From Cyanodermella asteris (lineage: Eukaryota; Ascomycota; Lecanoromycetes; Ostropales; Stictidaceae): DNA of 64,000 nt. Under the pieces are notes generated by a model, which saw nothing but the letters and a program-made list of their open reading frames with translations, had not been told where the DNA came from and did no database searches. The DNA lies in contig UYJD01000011.1 in NCBI GenBank assembly GCA_900618795.1, positions 642,980 through 706,979 on the forward strand, read 5' to 3'. Positions 32,531 through 41,497 of the stretch are shown here, piece after piece. Made by a program: the position numbers and the translations under genes. How positions within the stretch are numbered: position 1 is the stretch's first letter; each line of letters starts with the position of its first letter.

Positions 32531-33400
32531 GATGGGTGTTATGTTTGATTGCTCTACTCGCTGTCGTGAGATTAAGTAGCCGTGAGAGGTGGCAGCTGGC
32601 AGGTATTTATACACCAAACTGGCACCTGATATCCTCCCCGATTTCTCCTGAAACACAGCTTGAAAAGAGGGAAATGCGGTTTGTATAAGATGCCTTGATA
32701 CTGATATCGTCTGATTTCCTGTATCTGTAATCCATCCTGTTGTTGATACGGCTCAACTGGCGATCATGGTCAGACGAGGCCTGTGAGGGCTTTTTCACCT
32801 CTTCCGTAAATCCCATGAATGGCGAGAGACCTCCAGTCTCGAACAGGTGAACATCTGGAATCTGCAGATCTACCTCAGATCATATCCGATCAGGTCATGT
32901 AGACGAAGTGACGCTGACAGCTATGCTGACCATGCTTGGTGACGTGTGTGTATGATGGCATGCATCACAGGGAGCACGAAGTGCTGTGATGAGCAAAATA
33001 ATTGTAGCAATGGATTCGCAAGGTCGTTGCGATCTCCGCTCTTCGTTCCGCAGCTCTGTACAAGGCCTTCCGTGGAGTACAGCTTCGGAAGAGCTCCTGG
33101 GCCGTTCGCGTGGCAGTAGCAAGCTTTGGAGCCTGTATTTGCGAATTCTCGTAGTGACGCTGCCCAGCATCGGTCTCACTAATCGTTGCCCAGTGAGTAG
33201 AGCGTTACTTGCCGGCCGTAGATCTCCCTCCAATGGTTTCACCAGTCGCGGTGTCGGAACGAGGTTCGCTCAGGTCCCCGACCCAGCGACCAGGCTTGTC
33301 AATCTTCGCCATGGCTTTTCGTGCACGCGTTCCTACTCGTGAGGATTTTAGAGACCAGTTGAAATCCTCTCGATCCGGCTCAAAGCTGTGTGCAGTGGTT
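32531..33400. other. Intergenic, 870 bp, promoter of the knottin-like gene and frataxin 3' flank
   Basis: Beyond the TATA box I see only short frames on both strands (up to 118 codons) with no domain. Confidence 0.5.
32604..32611 (-). promoter_or_regulatory. TATA box of the knottin-like gene
   Basis: TATAAATA on the minus strand, 74 bp upstream of the ATG at 32530, with a short A-rich leader. This supports transcription of the small gene. Confidence 0.5.
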
Positions 33401-34045
33401 CTATGACTCCTCCAGCTGTTTCAGTTCGACGCCCAGTTCATTCCTCAACAAATCGCTCAGCCCCGTTCCGTCCCTGAGATATATCCACTCTCCACCTTCA
33501 ACATCCCTCGTGCTCTCCCGCACAGCCTGGCTGGTCGGCTCTCCGGACACGCCCTGATCCGCCGGCAGCACGTAGTCGTATCTTTTCGGGCCGGAGAGCG
33601 GACTCGAAAGCCAAATTTGCTTGTTGGGTGGCTGCTTGTTGATGACATATGTGCCCTTGTCCGGTATCTTCAGGTTCAGCACGCCCGCGCTGTATTCGAC
33701 GTCGACCTCTTCGTCCTCCTCTTGTAGTTCTTCGAAGTCGGTGAGAAGTGTTTCGATGTAGGCGTCGGACAGTTTGTGGTATTGCTCGGGTGTCAAAGGT
33801 GCTGGCGAATCGGCGAGAGTGGTAGACTTTGTCGAGCTTGAGTATTGCCGCAGTGTGTACGCATTGAAGCACTGCTGGGGACCGCGTTGGGACTGCAGCG
33901 AAGTGCTGTGCGGCCGTCGAGCTGGGAGGAGGTGAAAAGCGCGGGAAACGTGCATGTTTCGAATCTGCAGTCGGGGCCGCATGGCGCGAATAAGAGACGC
34001 AGTTTTCGGCATTGTGACATGGCTCAATGGAATCGCGTGAGGCAT
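33401..34045 (-). CDS. yfh1: Frataxin, mitochondrial iron-sulfur cluster assembly factor
   Basis: Single exon, 214 aa. The first ~75 residues are basic and Ser/Arg-rich (IRAMRPRLQIRNMHVSRAF, RQYSSSTKSTT), a mitochondrial targeting region. The frataxin/CyaY fold follows: LTPEQYHKLSDAYIETLL, the acidic ridge DFEELQEEDEEVDVEYSAGV, LNLKIPDKGTYVINKQPPNKQIWL, SSPLSGPKRYDYV and WIYLRDGTGLSDLLRNEL. The acidic helix 1/strand 1 surface that contacts the Nfs1-Isu complex and iron is conserved. An insert before GGEWIYLRDG (DQGVSGEPTSQAVREST) is longer than in yeast Yfh1. It stimulates sulfur transfer to Isu in the matrix. The in-frame ATG at 34012 (MPKTASL) is an alternative start that would keep the targeting signal. 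Confidence 0.94.
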   Translation of the reverse strand: MPHAIPLSHVTMPKTASLIRAMRPRLQIRNMHVSRAFHLLPARRPHSTSLQSQRGPQQCFNAYTLRQYSSSTKSTTLADSPAPLTPEQYHKLSDAYIETLLTDFEELQEEDEEVDVEYSAGVLNLKIPDKGTYVINKQPPNKQIWLSSPLSGPKRYDYVLPADQGVSGEPTSQAVRESTRDVEGGEWIYLRDGTGLSDLLRNELGVELKQLEES

Positions 34046-34333
34046 TGCGGTGGCGGAGACGTTTGAAAATGTGTACGCAAAAGGGCACAGCTGAAGCTTG
34101 AAATGAGATCGAACTTTCTTGAGCTCCGAAGCTGTTCGTCATCGGTTTCACGTCACCTGATTTCCTTTTCCGTGCTAGCCACCTCAGTCACTCCTAGACA
34201 TTCTTTCGACCACATCAACCTGAAGCTTGCTAGCATGCACATTCTCATGATCGAATTCGCATACATGGCTCACGGCTGCGGCGCTTTCATAATGCCATGA
34301 GACTGCAGATAACCGTTGCCGGGCGAGCTGACT

Positions 34334-34513
34334 GAAGTCTTGGTGAATACACTTGACCACCTACCTCCAAGAGTACGTCCGGCAACACTGTCCAACGGAC
34401 TTCAAAGCCTACTGACAGAAGTAGTTCTAATACTACTCAATTGTCTACATGTAAAACTGCTCGAAGAAGTAGCATCCAAAGGACGTGAGAAACTACCTGT
34501 GCAACGACCTCTG
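34334..34513. repeat. 12-bp-period degenerate tandem repeat (array C)
   Basis: Fifteen consecutive 12-nt units with no phase loss: GAAGTCTTGGTG, AATACACTTGAC, CACCTACCTCCA, AGAGTACGTCCG and so on to AAACTACCTGTG and CAACGACCTCTG. The most conserved part is a TAC(T/C) at positions 5-8 of the unit. AAACTACCTGTG is nearly identical to AACTACCTTGTG of array D. Confidence 0.65.
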
Positions 34514-36144
34514 TCAGCCGGCCTCGAGCACGGATGTGGAAAGCCGCACATTCCCTGCTCGAAGGGACTTGCAATTCCACGCAGAACTGCTCGACGACTG
34601 CTTCGACGCATCGCCAATATCATACCTCTGTGCTGGTTCTTGCCCAACGGTGTCAGATGCCAGTGCCCAACTATGTTAAGTATCAATGCCCAACTATTTC
34701 ATTTGCTAAACTTGTGGCCGGACCGGCTCCCAGTTTCTCTTATCTCAGCACGAACAAAACTTCAATTGATAGTCGTGACCTTGGAAATTGGATGTGCCAG
34801 GTTCGTTTTTTTCACTTGCACGGATACGAGTATATATGAGCGTTCAAGCCACGAGCATCGTCCAAGCGCGCGGGACGTTCTTCACTGGGCGCCACTTTAC
34901 GAGGGCGCAGTCGCCGGAACGTCCACCCTCAACTTTGCGTCAGCCTCGATCGGATTACTAGCCCTAATTCTTCCGGATGTTGAAGACCACTTCGCTGTCG
35001 ATGTCTACGGACAGATGACCTGTATGTTTGCGCTTCGGAACGGCCGGCAGGTAAGTTATGAAGTTGAGACATGAGCCACCTTACGCTATACGAGCTCTCG
35101 TCGAAATGTGCCATGACCCGGCATGAACATCTCCATTGTTTCGTTGATTGTTTGATAGATTACGGTTTTACTGACTTTCGCCTACGTTCGCTTGAGAGGG
35201 GAGGAGCCGTGTGGGGACAGTCTAACGCGCGGTGTGCATCGAAGGTTTCCGAAGACATGTCTTTCGCTTGCGCCAGGTGATTTACACGTCGTGGTAATCG
35301 GGTGCCACGGCGCGAAGGACCGTCAAGTCGATTCTGCGAGAACTCGAAGTTGAAGGACCACCCCCTCCCGTAGCGCTGATACAATCTCGTACATGCATCA
35401 TCCCGAGGCCATTCTGATGCACGGGACCGATGATTAAGCTTCTACATGCGACGCAAAACCCTTCGGCAGATCCAGGAGCGCCCTTCCAGAGGTGCGTATC
35501 AACTGCGATGTCACACAGTGGAACGTTCAGAAAGGATTGGTGAAACACGACAAGCATTCTCGCGCGAGGCCGTGATTGTGATCCTGCGGCGCCCATGAGA
35601 TGCTTACGTCCCTTGGAACCGACACAGTGGGTCAAATACATGCCGGCACCAGCACGACGAGGAGGAAACCCCATCGGACATGGTCACTATGCAGATCCGG
35701 TCTGGAGGCAGCTGCAATCTCGGCGAGGCAAGGAATCCTACCAGACCGCGAAGGGCTCGGAGAAGGCGCGAGATTGATGCCTAAGCTACAGAAAGGAGCG
35801 AGCTCGAACGGTCGAGGGCATGGCACAATTTCAGAAAAACCGGGCGACAGCCGCAAGGGCTTTCTTTGCCTTCTGGAAAAAAGGCATGCAGGATCGCAAA
35901 GCGGGAGATCCGAGCCAGGCGCCGGAACGATACGAGGGAGAAGAAAGGTGGCCGCGAGGAGGAAAGTCTGCCCTTCTTCAACAATTCAACGGACCAAAAA
36001 GGGCGATAAGAGCGTTCGGAGAGCAGCATCGGTTAAAGTGCAAGGCATTTCTTTTTTTTTTTTTCGTTGCGAGTAAGGCTTGGCTTGAAAGTGGAGGACT
36101 CAAACAATGCAATGCTGGACGTACTTCAAGTGGGTAGCTACCTA

Positions 36145-36517
36145 NNNNNNNNNNNNNNNNNNNNNNNNNNNNNNNNNNNNNNNNNNNNNNNNNNNNNNNN
36201 NNNNNNNNNNNNNNNNNNNNNNNNNNNNNNNNNNNNNNNNNNNNNNNNNNNNNNNNNNNNNNNNNNNNNNNNNNNNNNNNNNNNNNNNNNNNNNNNNNNN
36301 NNNNNNNNNNNNNNNNNNNNNNNNNNNNNNNNNNNNNNNNNNNNNNNNNNNNNNNNNNNNNNNNNNNNNNNNNNNNNNNNNNNNNNNNNNNNNNNNNNNN
36401 NNNNNNNNNNNNNNNNNNNNNNNNNNNNNNNNNNNNNNNNNNNNNNNNNNNNNNNNNNNNNNNNNNNNNNNNNNNNNNNNNNNNNNNNNNNNNNNNNNNN
36501 NNNNNNNNNNNNNNNNN
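36145..36517. other. Assembly gap (373 N)
   Basis: A run of N from 36145 to 36517 lies between a T-rich/purine-rich patch and repeat array D. The gap length may be an estimate. Collapse of a tandem repeat would be a natural cause. Confidence 0.98.
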
Positions 36518-36556
36518 CCCTGACGTCTGATCGGTCTTTCCTTTGTCCGTGACACA

Positions 36557-36830
36557 AAGTACCACTTGTACTTTGTGAAGTACCTTGTGAACTACCGTGT
36601 GAACTACCTTGTGAAGTAGGTTGACAAGTAGCCATCTGTGCACATCAGCAGATACCCTTGCACGTACTTGAACAGACACCGTCTGAAGCAGTTTGACAAG
36701 TAACTCGACTGTATACATCAGTAGCCACTCTTGCACATATGTGGATAGACGCTGTCCTACCTAACGTAGATGGGCGAGTAGCTGGCTGTATACATCAGCG
36801 GCTTCCTCTCGGCGCTGTCTGTGCAAACAC
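36557..36830. repeat. 12-bp-period degenerate tandem repeat (array D)
   Basis: Clear units start at AAGTACCTTGTG (36578), AACTACCGTGTG, AACTACCTTGTG, AAGTAGGTTGAC, AAGTAGCCATCT, and continue in 12-nt steps through ACGTACTTGAAC, AAGCAGTTTGAC and AAGTAACTCGAC to about 36720. Beyond that units of 12-13 nt become faint; TGTATACATCAG recurs at 36710 and again near 36790. The array starts 40 bases from the N gap and may extend into it. Confidence 0.7.
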
Positions 36831-37214
36831 TGTCTTGAATAGGCAAGTCTGCGATTAGCTGGTCGCCCGTCAGGCGGTACCGTGCCACGTACACGCGCGA
36901 ATACCAGATTCTCTACAAATGCACAATGCCAGTGAACGAGCGCAAACTGATAAGAAACTTTTTGAATTCATTATGGGCCATATGGGCCTCAAAGTCTAGC
37001 CATTCGTTCTTTTCGAAGCAAATGTAAATGCCAACAAAATGAAAGCTTCGTCTAACCTCCCAGTCATTGCCATGCCGCACAACCCATTTTCATAGTCCCA
37101 AACGCCCTTAACTCCGAGCACTTTGATCATGACCAACGCAGCCTTTCCAACCCTCTATGATCGTCACTGTGTTTCGCAACTTGCCTGGCCAGGAAAGCTC
37201 CGCCAGTGCATTCA

Positions 37215-40200
37215 TCACTTTTTCTCCTCTCCATCATCCTCATCATCCGTGTCCTTCGGATGAGGCGTTCCCTTAGGAGAGTTCAACCATTCTATGTGAC
37301 GGAGTCTTCTCCGCGCCAAGGATGCTTTAATCATAGCCTTAGTTGGCTTCCTCTTCTTAGCGGACTTAAACTTCAATGGTGTGTTGTCTTCGGTGTCGGT
37401 GTTGGCGACGCTGGGAGTGGCGCTGGCGTTGGTGCTGGGAGCGGCAGAGCTGGCGGCGGTGCTCGGACCACGACTCGAATCTTCAAAGCGGGCATTGTCA
37501 ATCGCAAGGTGACCCTTGTGCGTAACACGACCATCAGCGACATGCCATTGCTCAGGACAGAGTGCGCCGACAAATTCTTCGTTGTGAGAAATCATCACGA
37601 CACCGCCCTTAAACTCGCGAATAGCGACCGCTAAGCCTCCGAGTGAGTCACGATCCAAGAAATTGGTCGGCTCGTCAAGAACAAGCAAGTGGGGATTGTT
37701 CCACATGGCGCCAGCGAGGACAACCTTGACCTTTTGACCACCAGAGAGCCCAGAGATCTGACCGTGATTGGCAATCTCACTGTCCAATCCGAGATCTTCA
37801 AAATGCTGTGAAATTATTTTCGGAGAAAGCTCTCTGAATCCTAAGCCTTCACGGGACGCTTCGTGGTCGTCAAACTCCTGGACCATCTTGGAGAATCCGA
37901 GCTCGGTCAGGGTCTCGCGCGTTACCATAGTGTTGTTCTTCGGGAGCATGTTCTGCCACTTGACCTCGTATTGGAATGTCTTCTTGTACTTTTGTCGACC
38001 AATCAGAGCCTCAACCCGACGAGGGCCGAGACCGGGGAGGTCAACGTACTTCTCCATTTGTGCCTTCTCTTCATCTGTGAGGATACGAGTCTGCTTCATG
38101 TGAACTTCACGATCGTCGCCATGTTCATATCGCCACTGCAGGTACTGGTTGGGAGTCTTCTCAAGATGCATTTCGACGTGCTCGAGAGCGTGCTGTTTGA
38201 TATACCCAATTCGCAAGTTCGGGTGCTTTTCGACACGGCCCTGCTGTGGCTTGGCTTCGCCGGTCAATAGCTTGATCATCGTAGACTTTCCAGCACCGTT
38301 GGCACCGATGATAGCGACACGGGAAGAGAGAGACAAAACGCAGGACACATCTGAAAGCGACGGCTTTGAGGCGCCAGGATATGTGAAGCTGACGCCAGCC
38401 ATGCGAATGACGGCGCGAGTGTTGGACTTGACGCCACTGAGAATGCCTGGAGGGGGAAACTTGAACTTCACCATGCTGTCGGAAAGTGTGTAATAACTCT
38501 TTGCCTCGGGCTTGACCTTGACGAAAGCAGCGAGATTTCCTCGGTAACAGACAAGCTTCTTGCCTTCATAGTGGTAGATGTCAGTGCAGACTTCATCGAG
38601 GAAGCCGGAGTCGTGACTGACGATCAGACTGGTGATCTCGGTGTGGCTCTTCAAGTATTCCTGAAGCCACTTGACGTTGGCGACATCCAAGTGATTGGTA
38701 GGCTCGTCCAGCAAGAGAACATCAGCGTTCAGGAGCATGGATCGCGCAAGGGCGAGCTTCATCTTCCAACCTCCCGAGAGACTGCCGACCTTGTGTGATT
38801 GTCTACCGTCCGGGCCAGCAGTGAATCCGACCTCAGCCAAGGTAGCTGAGATTTTCTCTCTTCCAGCAACAGCGATCTCAGGGTCCTTCAAGCAAAATTC
38901 CAAAATGCTGATATCGGCATCCTCGCCTTGGTTGTGCTCCACGAAGCAAGTCTTGACCTCCTCGGGTGGTGGGAAACCTTCGAGCTTGCCGTTGGCGATA
39001 CTTCGCATGAGCGTCGACTTTCCGGCCCCGTTTCTTCCGCAAAGACCGTAACGATGGCCCTTGACAAGTCGCAAGTTTGTATGCGACAAAAGCAACATGC
39101 CTCCGTAACCCAGCGAGAAGTTTGCGTTGACGATCTCGACCTCTCCGTCAAGAGGCTTGATCGGCTGGCCAAATCTGCGGTGGTCCTCCTCAGTAGCCCA
39201 TTCAACCATGGCCTTGCTGACTGCATCAGCTTGCGACTGCTCAAGTAGTCCAACGAGGTATGGGCCAACGGCGCCATCGACGCGCTCGATAGCACGAGCA
39301 CGAACGTCGTCGGCAACCATTTCCGAGATGAAGACTTTCGTAAGCGCAGGAACGTCCTTGTCACCAGGCACGAATGGAATGCTTCCCTGCTTTTGAAGCG
39401 CCTTCTCCAAAACCTTCTGAACAACCTCTGGAGTGATGTGAGCAATCGCTGCAGAAGTCTGAGCATCGGCATCAACACCCATGGCCTTTTCGATAACACC
39501 GAGCGAGCGCGTGGCGAGTTCTCGGACTTCAGGGAGTGATGCGCGGTCCACTACGCCCTTCACACCAGGTTTCAATCTTGGCAAGAATGTCCGCGCTTCG
39601 ATGGGGTCGTGGACAAGCTTGGTAAGGTTCTCGACGACAACAACCGTCTGGCGTAAGACTTCTTGTGGGGTGCGGGGGTTGTTGAGAGCGCGCTCCAGCA
39701 GAGGGGTGAGCAGCGCAAGGACCGGCGATGTGACAATTGCGACGAAGGTAGTCTGAGAGAGGGCATGAATGGCCTTTTGCAATGTCTCGTCGGTAGGCTT
39801 CTCCATTGCCTTGATCAGCAGTGGTATCCTTGGGGCGACATCGTCGTTGGAAAGAAGTGTAGTCAGCGAAGTCATGGTCTTGACAGCCTGTTTTGCGACC
39901 TCATTTTTGAGGTCGTGCATGCCACCTTCGATAATTGGTATGAGAGCCGCAAGCCTTCGGCCCATGGAATCTCGCAAGACATCCTTTGCCTGCTCCTTCT
40001 CTTTGGTTCCCATGCCCATCTTGGCCTTGTCGGCCATGCGGCCGATCAGCTCAATTGCACCAACTGTGCCTTGCCATTTTCCGGTGACCTTTCCCAAATA
40101 CTTCATAAGTGCTGGTAGAAGACCATTAACCAGAGCGGCTACTCTGAGGTTGTTGAAGAGAGCATCGAGAGCGTACTGAGCAGATTCTCGGACGGCAGCG

Positions 40201-40595
40201 CCCTTGTCTGCAAGCAGGTCCAGAGCGATAGCAACATAACCGCCATCCTGGATCATGAAGACAACTTCAGTGACATGTTGTTTTGGGGGCATGCGTTCGA
40301 ACAAGGCACCCAGGAGGTTCATGGCGCTCTCCCTCTTTGCGCCGTCCTTTTTGTTTGTGGCAGACTTGCGAACTTCTTCGAGAATGCCATAGCCATGGAG
40401 TCCGCGAAAGCCGACGGAGTTGTTGAGGGTAGTCGCAACTTGGTACGCAGCGTCGACAGACTCCTGCGATGATTTTGAAGTAAAGACATTGTTGACGAGG
40501 GATGCGATTTCGTCTGCGGCGGGCGCAGGACCGGCGCCATCGCTGATAGGGACAACCATCTTCGAGGCCTGCTGCGGGGACGTCGAGTGCGGCAT
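37215..40595 (-). CDS. new1: New1/Elf1-type ABCF ATPase (eEF3-like ribosome-associated factor)
   Basis: Single exon, 1126 aa. N-terminal ~430 residues form HEAT-like helices (LVNNVFTSKSSQESVDAAYQ onward). Two ABC modules follow: Walker A GRNGAGKST and GANGAGKST, signatures GSLSGGWKMK and SGLSGGQKVK, Walker B LLLDEPTNHLD and LVLDEPTNFLD. A chromodomain-like insert (TFQYEVKWQNMLPKNN) splits the second module. ISHNEEFVGALCPEQW and the basic tail ending RRRLRHIEWLNSPKGTP with an acidic end fit New1 of budding yeast and Elf1 of fission yeast better than eEF3 itself, by recall. New1 acts in translation termination and recycling; Elf1 was described in mRNA export. There is no Asn-rich prion segment as in yeast New1. 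MVVPISDG at 40559 is an alternative start. Divergent from pus7. Confidence 0.9.
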   Translation of the reverse strand: MPHSTSPQQASKMVVPISDGAGPAPAADEIASLVNNVFTSKSSQESVDAAYQVATTLNNSVGFRGLHGYGILEEVRKSATNKKDGAKRESAMNLLGALFERMPPKQHVTEVVFMIQDGGYVAIALDLLADKGAAVRESAQYALDALFNNLRVAALVNGLLPALMKYLGKVTGKWQGTVGAIELIGRMADKAKMGMGTKEKEQAKDVLRDSMGRRLAALIPIIEGGMHDLKNEVAKQAVKTMTSLTTLLSNDDVAPRIPLLIKAMEKPTDETLQKAIHALSQTTFVAIVTSPVLALLTPLLERALNNPRTPQEVLRQTVVVVENLTKLVHDPIEARTFLPRLKPGVKGVVDRASLPEVRELATRSLGVIEKAMGVDADAQTSAAIAHITPEVVQKVLEKALQKQGSIPFVPGDKDVPALTKVFISEMVADDVRARAIERVDGAVGPYLVGLLEQSQADAVSKAMVEWATEEDHRRFGQPIKPLDGEVEIVNANFSLGYGGMLLLSHTNLRLVKGHRYGLCGRNGAGKSTLMRSIANGKLEGFPPPEEVKTCFVEHNQGEDADISILEFCLKDPEIAVAGREKISATLAEVGFTAGPDGRQSHKVGSLSGGWKMKLALARSMLLNADVLLLDEPTNHLDVANVKWLQEYLKSHTEITSLIVSHDSGFLDEVCTDIYHYEGKKLVCYRGNLAAFVKVKPEAKSYYTLSDSMVKFKFPPPGILSGVKSNTRAVIRMAGVSFTYPGASKPSLSDVSCVLSLSSRVAIIGANGAGKSTMIKLLTGEAKPQQGRVEKHPNLRIGYIKQHALEHVEMHLEKTPNQYLQWRYEHGDDREVHMKQTRILTDEEKAQMEKYVDLPGLGPRRVEALIGRQKYKKTFQYEVKWQNMLPKNNTMVTRETLTELGFSKMVQEFDDHEASREGLGFRELSPKIISQHFEDLGLDSEIANHGQISGLSGGQKVKVVLAGAMWNNPHLLVLDEPTNFLDRDSLGGLAVAIREFKGGVVMISHNEEFVGALCPEQWHVADGRVTHKGHLAIDNARFEDSSRGPSTAASSAAPSTNASATPSVANTDTEDNTPLKFKSAKKRKPTKAMIKASLARRRLRHIEWLNSPKGTPHPKDTDDEDDGEEKK

Positions 40596-41497
40596 TTGAC
40601 GAAGAACGAGACGTCGGTACGGGCTGTCTCAAGTTCTCGGGAAAGCCGAAGAGCGTGCCGACCGTCGGGATGGCAGAAGGGTCCCCTCGAGAAGTGTGAG
40701 CGCAGGGTGATTGAAAAGAGGGACGATGACAGGAATAATAAAGGCTGGCAGGCAACGTGCTGGCAACTTTTTTTTATCGCGCGGCGGGCTCAACGTCAGG
40801 GAGTTGGTCAGCGGGGCCCGGCGACATTTGCAATTCGTCCGCCGCGCCACGCCGAATCTGCGGCGCTACCACAGTCCCAGTGAAAACATGTGCGACTTGT
40901 GGCGTAGGGCTGCCCATCTTCCCCTCCTGACGGACGGCCCCGGGGGCGGCAATTAGTGGGATTAGTTGACAGGTGAGCCCGTGCGTTCTGTAAGACAGCT
41001 ACGAACCACCAGGACGTTCCCGCTGTCGCTGCAGCTTCAGCTGGCCAGGGCCCCTAGTCTCACTAAGTTACACCCGAAGCACCCACTACGAAGGCTCACT
41101 CGGCCCTACATGCAACTGCCAAGTCAACTGAACGCACAATCACGTGACTATTCTTGCAATTGAAAATATTTGAAGTTGGTACTTACTACCGGCACACAGT
41201 TGAACTTACAATTTGTCGGACATCTGACAGTCGAAGCTTTCACGGAAGACTGATTGGGTGTTTCAATTCTGTTGAATTACTTATGCTCTACCTGTGTACA
41301 CTATAACGACGCACAGTTTGGGCGGCATATTTTGACAGTTACTCAAATTGTCATTCATGACATCTTGATTCACAAATTCTTTGGGCCATCTGACAGCCGG
41401 TTGGGTTTGCACTCCAGCTCTGTTATACGGACCGTCTTGCAAGACACAGCAAGGCAATACGTCACGTGCTCCTGGATTCTTTCACATCTACCTCACC
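40596..41497. promoter_or_regulatory. Divergent promoter region, New1-like / Pus7
   Basis: These 902 bases separate two divergent translation-related genes. A run of eight T lies near 40769. Short frames only; no other element recognised. Confidence 0.5.

Larger units (their letters stand above)
34046..37214. other. Gene-poor 3.2 kb with two repeat arrays and an assembly gap
   Basis: Holds array C (34334-34513), a purine-rich patch at about 35.6-36.05 kb ending in a run of 13 T (36052-36064), the N gap and array D. Open frames here, including 252 codons from 34316 (which crosses array C) and 158 codons from 35600, have no domains. I support no gene. Confidence 0.55.

Noticed and set aside
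34316-35074. 252-codon plus-strand open frame
   Set aside because: Its first part runs through array C, whose 12-nt step preserves any open frame. No domain, no protein-like composition and no promoter signal; not called as a gene.
35600-36137. Overlapping frames in the purine-rich patch before the N gap
   Set aside because: Two overlapping frames (35600-36076 and 35820-36137) are both open because the strand is purine-rich and lacks TA; neither shows a domain. I considered a transposon fragment but saw no terminal repeats or conserved motif.
37215-40595. Calling the ABC protein eEF3
   Set aside because: Domain order is the same, but the C-terminal half (NEEFVGALCPEQW and the tail with WLNSPKGTP) fits New1/Elf1 rather than eEF3, from memory of both families.
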